6,888 nucleotides of DNA from NCBI GenBank assembly GCA_964537205.1, contig CAZHZH010000106.1, forward strand, positions 1-6,888. The letters are read 5' to 3'. The notes under the pieces were generated by a model. That model ran no database searches. It had not been told where the DNA came from and worked only from the letters and a program-made list of their open reading frames with translations. Made by a program: the position numbers and the translations under genes. Positions 1 through 5,977 of this stretch are shown here, piece by piece; the stretch's first letter is position 1, and each line of letters begins with the position of its first letter. Origin of the DNA: Colivivens sp964537205 (GTDB lineage: Bacteria > Bacteroidota > Bacteroidia > Bacteroidales > Bacteroidaceae).

Positions 1-421
1 CGGACTCATTGTCTACTTCGTCCTTATTTGTAGCTTGCTTTACAGCATAGCTAATGTGGTACCGACCATTGTCGCCGTCTTTATGATCGCCGCTGATACG
101 ACAAGCAAATTACTGAGTTCGTTTATAATTGACATCCTGCCTTATGCAAGGAAGGAGTATGAGTCGAAAAACAAGTTGATATATGCTCGGACTCCGGTCT
201 TAGAACGGGTCACAAGCGTCGTCATCGGATTATTGCCATTGCTTGTCGCCGCATGTTTTTACCCTCTTATATCGGTGTGTATTCTACCGTCGGCATGCTG
301 CAGCCTTCTGCTGTTTCTTTTGATGTACAAGCGTCTTAAAGGATATACTGGAGACTGCTGCGGCGCTTGCTTCATCATAACAGAAGTAGTTTTTTATTTG
401 TCACTTTGTGTTGTTATATGA
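1..421 (+). CDS. cobS: Adenosylcobinamide-GDP ribazoletransferase (cobalamin synthase), C-terminal part
   Basis: This is the last 139 residues of a membrane enzyme whose reading frame (codons from base 2) is open to the left window edge, so the start lies outside. CobS joins adenosylcobinamide-GDP to alpha-ribazole (phosphate) in the last step of B12 assembly at the cytoplasmic membrane. The visible part has a hydrophobic stretch, then the segment LPYARKEYESK, which matches the conserved lpyaR region of CobS. Two further hydrophobic helices follow, and near the end comes the CobS signature GYTGDCCGA with a downstream Glu. Its stop TGA overlaps the cobQ ATG as ATGA, which fits translational coupling within a B12 operon. 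Family assignment rests on these motifs and on the neighbouring cob genes. No defect is visible in the part shown. Confidence 0.88.
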   Translation, partial: GLIVYFVLICSLLYSIANVVPTIVAVFMIAADTTSKLLSSFIIDILPYARKEYESKNKLIYARTPVLERVTSVVIGLLPLLVAACFYPLISVCILPSACCSLLLFLLMYKRLKGYTGDCCGACFIITEVVFYLSLCVVI

Positions 422-1863
422 TACCGGCCCGATATAATACTCAAATATTGCATCCTGTAATGTTTGCAGGTACAGGCAGTGACGTGGGTAAAAGTGTGAT
501 TGCCACCGCCTTCTGTCGTATTTTTCATCAAGACGGTTTCCATCCGGCTCCTTTTAAGGCTCAGAATATGGCATTGAATTCCTATGCCACTTCTGACGGT
601 TTTGAAATCGGACGCGCGCAGGCGGTTCAAGCAGAGGCGGCATGTGTGCCATGTTCGACAGACATGAACCCGATCCTGCTTAAACCAAACTCAGAGCATA
701 CAACGCAGGTAGTCCTTAATGGAAAACCTATTGGAAACCGCTCCGCATACGATTACTTTCGAAATGAAGGGCGCGACGAGCTACGTTCACAGGCTCATGC
801 CGCTTTCGATCGTTTGTCCAAGAAGTACAATCCCATTGTGATGGAAGGGGCGGGCAGTGTTTCTGAGCTGAACTTGCGTGATACTGATTTGGTGAACATG
901 CCTATGGCACGGTACGCCGGAGCGGATGTTATTTTGGTCGCCGATATTGACCGCGGAGGCGTGTTCGCGTCTTGTTATGGTAGTGTAATGTTACAAGACG
1001 AAGCAGACAGAACGCTTATCAAGGGTATAATAGTTAACAAGTTCCGTGGCGATATTCGCTTGTTCGAATCGGGCAGGAAAATTCTTGAGGATATATGCGG
1101 CGTGCCGGTTTTGGGCGTTGTGCCGATGTTTAAGGATATTGCTATTGAGGAAGAAGACAGTGTACAGCTCCAAACTAAGCACAAGACATTACAGGCGCAG
1201 AAAGTGAACATTGCGGTTGTCCTGTTGCGCCACATGTCGAATTTTACGGATTTCGATGTTCTGGAACGTAACGAGCAAGTAAACTTGTTCTATACAAACA
1301 ACACAAATGACATTGAAGCGGCAGATGTCATAATTCTACCGGGAACGAAATCAACCATAGACGATTTGTATGAGTTGAGACGCAATGGGGTGGCGCAATC
1401 CATCGTGCGTGCTCATGGGAGAGGCAAGCGCGTTGTCGGCATCTGCGGCGGATATCAGATGCTCGGGCAGTATGTTAATGACCCCGACGGCATTGAAGGA
1501 AGCATTCCCATGCTGCCGGGTTTGGGATTGCTGCCTATATCGACTGTCATAACGCCAGACAAGGCGACACGGCAAGTCTCATTTGAATTTAACGGTGCCG
1601 TATGCAAAGGATATGAAATACATCAAGGGCGAAGTACGACGGATAAAAAGGTCGTTGAGGCAGAAAACTGCATCGGCACATACATACATGGCTTTCTTGA
1701 CAATCCTGCAGTTATCGATTATGTCCTGCGCGGCATCGTTAAGACAAAGGCAGCGCAGGTGAGTGCCACGGAATTCAAGAATCATCAGTACGACCTGCTT
1801 GCCGACCATGTTCGCAAGTACGTTGATATTGATAAAGTATATGAGATCTTGGGCGGGAAATAA
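418..1863 (+). CDS. cobQ: Cobyric acid synthase (glutamine-hydrolysing)
   Basis: CobQ amidates four peripheral carboxylates (b, d, e and g) of adenosylcobyrinic acid a,c-diamide, using ATP and glutamine, to give adenosylcobyric acid. The 481-residue product is normal for the family. Near the N-terminus is the nucleotide-binding loop GTGSDVGKS (residues 18-26), followed by KAQNMALNS and the EGAGS motif (about 143-147) of the DethioB-synthetase-like domain. The C-terminal half is a class I glutamine amidotransferase domain: the nucleophile is Cys343 in GICGGYQMLG, and the catalytic His is probably His424 in YIHGF. GYEIHQGRS (398-406) is also typical of CobQ. I chose the ATG at 418 because it overlaps the cobS stop (ATGA) and puts the conserved HPVMFAGTG about ten residues from the N-terminus. 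A longer in-frame start at 367 would add 17 residues lying inside cobS and is unlikely. No Shine-Dalgarno site is apparent. Confidence 0.96.
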   Translation: MIPARYNTQILHPVMFAGTGSDVGKSVIATAFCRIFHQDGFHPAPFKAQNMALNSYATSDGFEIGRAQAVQAEAACVPCSTDMNPILLKPNSEHTTQVVLNGKPIGNRSAYDYFRNEGRDELRSQAHAAFDRLSKKYNPIVMEGAGSVSELNLRDTDLVNMPMARYAGADVILVADIDRGGVFASCYGSVMLQDEADRTLIKGIIVNKFRGDIRLFESGRKILEDICGVPVLGVVPMFKDIAIEEEDSVQLQTKHKTLQAQKVNIAVVLLRHMSNFTDFDVLERNEQVNLFYTNNTNDIEAADVIILPGTKSTIDDLYELRRNGVAQSIVRAHGRGKRVVGICGGYQMLGQYVNDPDGIEGSIPMLPGLGLLPISTVITPDKATRQVSFEFNGAVCKGYEIHQGRSTTDKKVVEAENCIGTYIHGFLDNPAVIDYVLRGIVKTKAAQVSATEFKNHQYDLLADHVRKYVDIDKVYEILGGK

Positions 1864-1877
1864 TAACATTAGCGAAT

Positions 1878-2888
1878 ATGATACTTGGACACGGTGACGA
1901 CATATATCAATATGATAATATAGACATTGATTTCAGTTCAAACATCTATCATCATTTTAATCACGACAAGCTTTTCAGTTATCTATCTGGCAGGCTTCCT
2001 CATGTCACCCATTATCCCGAACCTGTGCCTTGCAGTTTGGAAAAAGCCATCTCACGTTTCGTCGGTGTCGGACATGACGAAGTAATGGTTACCAACGGAG
2101 TGACGGAAGCGATCTACCTCATAGCGCAAACCTTCCGTGGGAACAAGTCCGCCATTCTTCAGCCGACATTCTCTGAATATGCAGACGCTTGTGTCATTCA
2201 TGGGCATCAGGTATGTAACATATATTCATTGGAAGGCCTGACCTCTGGAATACAAATGATGTGGATTTGCAATCCAAACAATCCTACAGGCAAGGTGGTT
2301 GACAAGACGGAATTACTGAATCTTATCGGATCGCACGAATCTGTCTTATTTGTAATCGACGCCAGTTATGAGCCATTTACTCTCAAACCTCTTCCCAAAA
2401 CAAATGAGTTGAGCGAGTTTCCGAATGTATTGACGCTCCATTCGTTGACCAAAGAATTTTCAGTGCCGGGTCTGCGAATCGGTTACGTTACAGCTAATAG
2501 CGGCCTACTTCGGCAAATCCGCTTACAACGCATGCCTTGGTCGGTCAACCAGACCGCTATCGACGCTGGAAGCTACCTCATACAACATAAAGAGGATTAC
2601 ACAATAGACGTATATGGTTTGATGGAGGAGCGCGAGCGCGTGTCAGAAGAGTTGAATGACCTCGGGGTCGTCGATGTATGGCCTTCGGACTCACACCTGA
2701 TTTTATGTCGCTTGCGTATTGGCAAGGCATCTGCGCTAAAGTCGTTTTTAGCAAGCGAATACCATCTGCTTATTCGTGACGCGGGCAACTTTGAGGGACT
2801 TGACCAAGGCTATTTCAGAATCGCCGTACAGGGTAGGGAAGAGGACGACATGCTTTTAAAGGGTATTAAACAATGGATAGCACTATAG
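1878..2888 (+). CDS. cobD: Threonine-phosphate decarboxylase-type PLP enzyme (CobD family)
   Basis: This is a fold-type I aminotransferase-like PLP protein of 336 residues. CobD decarboxylates L-threonine O-3-phosphate to (R)-1-amino-2-propanol O-2-phosphate, the arm that CbiB attaches to cobyric acid. Visible motifs are DFSSNIY near residue 18, HYPEP at 45-49 and the PLP-phosphate region TNGVTEAIY at 72-80. CNPNNPTG lies at 131-138 and Asp161 in VIDASYEPF should contact the pyridine nitrogen. The Schiff-base lysine is probably Lys192 in SLTKEFSVPGLR, with Arg200 after it, and carboxylate-binding Arg314 sits in YFRIAVQ. The gene starts 14 bp after cobQ and overlaps cbiB by 16 bp. Histidinol-phosphate aminotransferases (HisC) look similar, so the substrate is inferred mainly from its place between cobQ and cbiB. 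This gene is called cobC in the Pseudomonas nomenclature. Confidence 0.88.
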   Translation: MILGHGDDIYQYDNIDIDFSSNIYHHFNHDKLFSYLSGRLPHVTHYPEPVPCSLEKAISRFVGVGHDEVMVTNGVTEAIYLIAQTFRGNKSAILQPTFSEYADACVIHGHQVCNIYSLEGLTSGIQMMWICNPNNPTGKVVDKTELLNLIGSHESVLFVIDASYEPFTLKPLPKTNELSEFPNVLTLHSLTKEFSVPGLRIGYVTANSGLLRQIRLQRMPWSVNQTAIDAGSYLIQHKEDYTIDVYGLMEERERVSEELNDLGVVDVWPSDSHLILCRLRIGKASALKSFLASEYHLLIRDAGNFEGLDQGYFRIAVQGREEDDMLLKGIKQWIAL

Positions 2889-3856
2889 TTCGCTTGTTGA
2901 TCGTCGTACTACCCGTCATCGCGGGGTGGACGCTGGATGTCTTGTTTGGCGACCCAGAACAATTGCCTCATCCAGTGGTAGCCTTTGGAAAGTGGATAGA
3001 CTTTTGGGAAAAACACCTTAACAAAGGTCGCAGACGTAAGATTAAAGGGGCTTTGTTTGCCCTGGCAAGTGTATTGTTGGTGTTCATAATCATGGTTGCG
3101 GTCTACTATGCCATATACATGCTTGCTTCATTTTCGCTATGGCTGTCATATATACTATTCGTGATAGTATCAACCATGTTGATCTTCTTCTGTCTCGCAG
3201 GACACACTTTACGCAAAGAAGTACGGCTGGTATTTGAGCGGTCGGAACAAAGTGTCGAGGATGGCAGGCGTCAGGTTGCGAGAATTGTTGGCAGAGACAC
3301 GGATAAGCTCTCTCTTCAAGAATGCCGTACCGCCGCACTCGAAACTCTTGCTGAAAATCTGTCGGATGGTGTAATCGCCCCATTGTTTTGGTTCATGCTG
3401 TTTGGTGTTCCTGGCATGTTGGCGTACAAGATGGTTAACACACTTGACTCCATGATTGGCTACCGCACACCACGTTATAAAGATTTCGGCTGTTGGGCGG
3501 CACGTATCGATGACGTGGCAAATTACATCCCCGCACGTATGACTGCATTCTTGATAATATTGGTTTGTCCCACAAAGTATAAGGCTGACAAGTTCCGTTT
3601 TCTCTTTAAGTATGGCAACAAGCATGCGTCGCCAAACTCCGGTTGGCCCGAAGCGGCTTTGGCAAGCATCCTTGATTGTCGTTTCGGTGGCACCCACGAC
3701 TATTTTGGCGAGGCTTTCTATAAACCCTACATAGGTGACAACGACCGTAAGTTGACTATGTTGGACATGCGAATCAGCATCAGGATTTGTTTCATTGTTG
3801 AGTGTACAATGATTATTTCCGTCCTTATAGAGACCGTTTTGCTATGGGTTTCATAA
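2873..3856 (+). CDS. cbiB: Adenosylcobinamide-phosphate synthase
   Basis: CbiB is an integral membrane protein that couples adenosylcobyric acid to the aminopropanol (phosphate) arm made by CobD, giving adenosylcobinamide (phosphate). The 327-residue length is typical. Family signatures appear in order: DVLFGDPEQLPHPV near residues 22-35, ETLAENLSDGVIAPLFW near 157-173, NTLDSMIGYR (189-198), DDVANYIPAR (213-222) and SPNSGWPEAALA (253-264). Hydrophobic segments lie near residues 5-25, 58-80, 85-110, 166-186 and 303-325. The ATG lies inside the end of cobD (16-bp overlap), so the two are probably translationally coupled and may act in succession on the same intermediate. This is the last gene of the operon in the window. 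No convincing intrinsic terminator follows it directly. It is called cobD in Pseudomonas nomenclature. Confidence 0.96.
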   Translation: MDSTIVRLLIVVLPVIAGWTLDVLFGDPEQLPHPVVAFGKWIDFWEKHLNKGRRRKIKGALFALASVLLVFIIMVAVYYAIYMLASFSLWLSYILFVIVSTMLIFFCLAGHTLRKEVRLVFERSEQSVEDGRRQVARIVGRDTDKLSLQECRTAALETLAENLSDGVIAPLFWFMLFGVPGMLAYKMVNTLDSMIGYRTPRYKDFGCWAARIDDVANYIPARMTAFLIILVCPTKYKADKFRFLFKYGNKHASPNSGWPEAALASILDCRFGGTHDYFGEAFYKPYIGDNDRKLTMLDMRISIRICFIVECTMIISVLIETVLLWVS

Positions 3857-3891
3857 AAAAACAAGGTTTCGAATAAAAAAATGAGAAAAAG

Positions 3892-3923
3892 TTTGGTGGT
3901 TATAAAACTTCGATGTAACTTTG
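3892..3923 (+). promoter_or_regulatory. Bacteroides-type promoter for ssrA
   Basis: TTTG at 3892-3895 and TAACTTTG at 3916-3923 are separated by 20 bp. This matches the Bacteroidota primary sigma-factor consensus (-33 TTTG, -7 TAnnTTTG, spacer about 19-21 bp). Transcription would begin at about 3928-3932 and run into the tmRNA gene, leaving a leader of about 75 nt before the mature 5' end. A second, weak -7-like string (GGTCTTTG, 3993-4000) sits nearer the mature end, but no TTTG lies at the right distance upstream of it. Confidence 0.72.
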
Positions 3924-3930
3924 CATCGAA
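3909..3930. repeat. Perfect 7-bp inverted repeat bracketing the -7 box
   Basis: TTCGATG (3909-3915) and CATCGAA (3924-3930) are exact reverse complements. The eight bases between them are precisely the -7 element TAACTTTG. The repeat could be an operator for a dimeric regulator or a cruciform affecting promoter opening. A stem-loop at the end of a cbiB read-through transcript is also possible, but no T-run follows. The repeat itself is certain; any function is inferred. Confidence 0.6.
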
Positions 3931-3931
3931 T

Positions 3932-3949
3932 TAAAAAGTAAACTTTTTA
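3932..3949. repeat. AT-rich inverted repeat in the ssrA leader
   Basis: TAAAAAGT (3932-3939) and ACTTTTTA (3942-3949) are perfect 8-bp reverse complements with a two-base centre. A two-base loop is too tight for a full RNA hairpin and the stem is mostly A-T, so it may be a chance product of AT-rich DNA or a palindromic protein site just after the predicted transcription start. Confidence 0.4.
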
Positions 3950-3968
3950 TAATTGTTGTTTAATAATG

Positions 3969-3996
3969 GACCGGTAAGCTGCGAAGCCTGCCGGTC
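3969..3996 (+). promoter_or_regulatory. Hairpin with GCGA tetraloop in the pre-tmRNA leader
   Basis: Bases 3969-3980 can pair with 3985-3996 over twelve positions: ten Watson-Crick pairs, one T-G wobble and one A-C mismatch. They close a GCGA loop (3981-3984), which is of the stable GNRA type. The hairpin ends 8 bases before the mature tmRNA 5' end at 4005. It could direct 5' processing or protect the precursor. Only TTTG follows, so an intrinsic terminator for the B12 operon is less likely, and it would then block the ssrA promoter found upstream. Confidence 0.6.
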
Positions 3997-4004
3997 TTTG
4001 TATC

Positions 4005-4401
4005 GGGGTTGACATGGATTTGACAGCAAGCCGAGGTGGTAAGTAAGCATGCAGAGCGTTGTTGGATGGCTCTTTAATCTCATCTTACGCAAATTTTAAT
4101 TGGCAACAATTCTTTTGCTCTCGCAGCCTGATCGAAGTATAGTAGATCTGCTTTATCTCTTTGTTAGACATTGAGACGGGACATCGCCCTGAAAGTCCTT
4201 TTCCTGAGACGTTCAGATTCGCGGTGCAGCAAAATCGGGAATAGTTTGTGCCTGCCTTGAGGCACAGATGAAATATTAAAGGATAAGGATGAGGTTCGGT
4301 GGTTTAGGTCATGCCTCATCTCGAAAACCAAAACTAAACTAAGCATGTAGAAAGCTTATGGTCTCCTTGTTTGGACGAGGGTTCGATTCCCTCCAGCTCC
4401 A
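4005..4401 (+). ncRNA. ssrA: Transfer-messenger RNA (tmRNA, one-piece)
   Basis: tmRNA with SmpB rescues ribosomes stalled on broken mRNAs and tags the nascent peptide for proteolysis. The 5' end GGGGTTG (4005-4011) pairs with CAGCTCC (4394-4400) as the seven-base acceptor stem, followed by discriminator A4401. The T arm is GAGGG-TTCGATT-CCCTC (4377-4393). The 3' domain has the conserved ACTAAGCATGTAG (about 4338-4350), and the 5' domain has GGATTTGACAG. A likely first pseudoknot uses AGAGC/GCTCT (4053-4057/4069-4073) with GATG/CATC (4065-4068/4081-4084). The tag frame starts at 4102. The terminal CCA is not encoded (CTA follows A4401), so it must be added by the CCA-adding enzyme. The mature length is about 397 nt plus CCA. 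No permuted two-piece arrangement is seen. Confidence 0.96.
4102..4131 (+). other. tmRNA proteolysis-tag reading frame
   Basis: From GGC at 4102 the frame reads GNNSFALAA and stops at TGA (4129-4131). The ALAA ending is the usual degradation signal for ClpXP-type proteases, and a Gly resume codon with a nine-residue tag is the form seen in Bacteroidota. It begins about 17 bases after the proposed first pseudoknot. The exact resume codon is inferred from tag length and comparison with the family. Confidence 0.88.
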
Positions 4402-4435
4402 CTAACGACATCACGAGTAAGGGAAGAAGGGAAAG

Positions 4436-4459
4436 TATAGTCTGAGTATTCAGACTATA
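4436..4459. terminator. Shared hairpin between ssrA and the convergent fic gene
   Basis: TATAGTCTGA (4436-4445) and TCAGACTATA (4450-4459) form a perfect 10-bp stem with a GTAT loop. It lies 34 bp after the tmRNA 3' end and 5 bp beyond the fic stop codon on the other strand, the expected spot for a bidirectional terminator of two convergent units. T-runs are weak on both sides (CTTTCCCTTC on the - strand, TAATG on the + strand), so termination efficiency is uncertain. The rest of 4402-4464 shows no gene. Confidence 0.6.
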
Positions 4460-4464
4460 TAATG

Positions 4465-5301
4465 TCAGGCCAGCGACAAGGCCTTTAAAAAGAAGGTGAT
4501 CCATCTTTCGTATGTTCCAGATACTTCTACGGACACCATTCCCGTGTAATAAGGGAACTGCCACATATGAAATATGTGTGAGATGTTGGCCATGCATCCA
4601 TGTAGGATGTCCTGGTTCATTAGAAAGAGCAAGGTAAGCAAACGACCTACGCGTCCATTGCCGTCAATAAACGGATGAATTACCTCAAACTGATAATGAA
4701 CGAGTGCAGCCTTGATAAGTGGGTGTATATTTTTTACATCCTCATTAATGTATCGCTCCAAATCGTAGAAAGCCGGCAGCATATCTTCGGGCGAAGGTGG
4801 AACAAACGAGGCCGTAGACAATGAATCGTCTTCTTTGCCGATCCAAATGGGTGATGTCCGAAACTCCCCGGGATACGATTTCTCGTTGTGCCCGCCTTGC
4901 ATAATCATCCAATGCAAATCCTTCAGCAAACGTCCTGATAGCGGAAGCGAGTCAATTTGACTTATTCCATAGTATAGCGCGCGTAGCAGATTTCCACTGT
5001 CTTCTTCCATTCTTTTGTCCGTATGGTCTTCATTTGTCGCAAGACATAAGGCCGGCAAGCCGAATGCCATGCTTACAGAAGAATCGACCTCTTCCCGCGA
5101 AAAGTCCTTAGCCTCTTTGTCTTTTTGTATAAGATGTTCCAACGATGAGTCGGCAAGTTCTTTCAACGCCTGGTCGGTATTGATTCTGACTTCTTGCAAC
5201 GGACATGGCACGAACGACGTATATGCCGTCTTGCCTTTATCATTTACTCTGTAATATCCGCTGCGTGGGTTTGCTGTTCTTAATGTAATATGCTCTATCA
5301 C
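4465..5301 (-). CDS. Fic-domain protein, C-terminally short
   Basis: Fic enzymes usually transfer AMP from ATP to a hydroxyl side chain of a target protein. The 278-residue product has an N-terminal Fic_N-like segment (YTSFVPCPL, 27-35) and a core Fic domain with YPGEFRTSPIWIG (143-155), FVPPSPEDM, and HPFIDGNGRVGR (209-220), a complete catalytic motif with His209 as base. The usual N-terminal inhibitory motif (S/T-x-x-x-E-G/N, often SSxIEG) seems to align with SSVSMA (74-79), where Met78 replaces the Glu; this alignment is by eye. The protein ends soon after ERWITFFLKAL, whereas many relatives continue with a winged-helix region; the bases beyond the stop hold no such coding. The GTG start overlaps the TGA of the upstream sirtuin gene (GTGA). 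It was chosen because the next in-frame Met (residue 78) would remove the conserved N-terminus. The target is unknown. Confidence 0.86.
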   Translation of the reverse strand: MIEHITLRTANPRSGYYRVNDKGKTAYTSFVPCPLQEVRINTDQALKELADSSLEHLIQKDKEAKDFSREEVDSSVSMAFGLPALCLATNEDHTDKRMEEDSGNLLRALYYGISQIDSLPLSGRLLKDLHWMIMQGGHNEKSYPGEFRTSPIWIGKEDDSLSTASFVPPSPEDMLPAFYDLERYINEDVKNIHPLIKAALVHYQFEVIHPFIDGNGRVGRLLTLLFLMNQDILHGCMANISHIFHMWQFPYYTGMVSVEVSGTYERWITFFLKALSLA

Positions 5302-5972
5302 CTGTTTTTTAGTATATATAATGTATTTGCGATATTGCCCGCAAGTCCGATACTCCGGTCTTTGATTACATCGGGGATGTATAATTCCGCCTCAAGGTTC
5401 ATTGTGATGTATTGTGCTGTTGGAAGTTGTGCCACAAACTGCATCAACGGGAGCTTTATCAGCGTATTGAGCCTGCCAATACCTAACTCTATTATAACGA
5501 GCCTTTTACTTGAATATTGCCTGATGAACTCATGTAATTGCGGAGTTTTGTCATCAATCGCACCAAACGCGTTCGCAAAGGTCCCCTCTATCTCAAACAC
5601 CATTGACGGATCAAACCCTGACAATTCCAAATGAGTATCGCCGTTGGATGTGATTATGAAATAAGGCTTTGCGCTAACAACCGCATATAAGTCTTTCATC
5701 ACTGTCGTTGGTTTATAATCCGTCACCCAATATTCCACAAGCCTGCGGTAGAATTCCTTACGGTCAATGTCTGCTGGATAATTGTAAAAACATCCTTGTA
5801 CGACGTTTTGTATGCCGAAACGTTGTTGATAGTCACCGAACTGTTCTTGAAACATCTCGTTATTCGCAAATATATGATAGCCCTCAGATATCGAGAGTCC
5901 GTTGCTCGCGCCGATGAGCAAGGCGTCGGCTGAGTCAATCCATGATTTCGCGGTTTCTATATTGTGATTCAT
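5298..5972 (-). CDS. Short Sir2-like protein lacking the zinc ribbon
   Basis: This 224-residue protein is a sirtuin-fold NAD-binding protein related to the one encoded just upstream. It keeps the Rossmann motif GASNGLS (21-27), a YHIFANN segment, TSNGD (108-112, the sirtuin N-x-D motif with Asn110 and Asp112), and the late IELGIGR motif (161-167). Where ordinary sirtuins have the catalytic His-Gly and the neighbour has Gln-Gly, this one has Glu129-Gly130 in FEIEGTF. The whole Cys4 zinc-binding insert is missing: only about ten residues link that point to the next conserved part, and no CxxC occurs. It may be a catalytically altered or non-enzymatic NAD/ADP-ribose-binding partner. A strong GGGAGG precedes the ATG, and the gene is coupled on both sides. 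Deacetylase activity should not be assumed. Confidence 0.8.
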   Translation of the reverse strand: MNHNIETAKSWIDSADALLIGASNGLSISEGYHIFANNEMFQEQFGDYQQRFGIQNVVQGCFYNYPADIDRKEFYRRLVEYWVTDYKPTTVMKDLYAVVSAKPYFIITSNGDTHLELSGFDPSMVFEIEGTFANAFGAIDDKTPQLHEFIRQYSSKRLVIIELGIGRLNTLIKLPLMQFVAQLPTAQYITMNLEAELYIPDVIKDRSIGLAGNIANTLYILKNR

Positions 5973-5977
5973 CTTTA

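Noticed and set aside
367..417. Longer N-terminus for CobQ from an ATG at 367
   Set aside because: It would extend deep into the cobS coding region and add residues not expected before HPVMFAGTG; the ATGA junction at 418 is the better start.
3209..3697. Minus-strand 162-residue ORF opposite cbiB
   Set aside because: cbiB carries clear family motifs over the same bases. The antisense frame has no coherent domain and is a shadow.
3993..4000. GGTCTTTG as a -7 box placing the ssrA start at about 4005
   Set aside because: The first two bases do not match TA and no TTTG lies about 20 bp upstream. The element at 3916-3923 is a much better match.
4164..4346. Minus-strand 60-residue ORF
   Set aside because: It lies wholly antisense to the tmRNA body, with no recognisable motif.
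4402..4464. Attachment site or second copy of the tmRNA 3' end
   Set aside because: No repeat of the terminal 20 or so bases of ssrA was seen elsewhere in the window and no integrase gene is present.
4334..4597. Minus-strand 87-residue ORF ending in a VELEGIEPSSK-type string
   Set aside because: It is read mostly from the antisense of the tmRNA 3' domain and the end of fic. The string is the well-known spurious translation of the antisense T arm and acceptor of tRNA-like genes.
5290..5634. Plus-strand 114-residue ORF opposite the short sirtuin
   Set aside because: It is a shadow of the sirtuin coding frame; its hydrophobic look arises from the antisense of normal codons.
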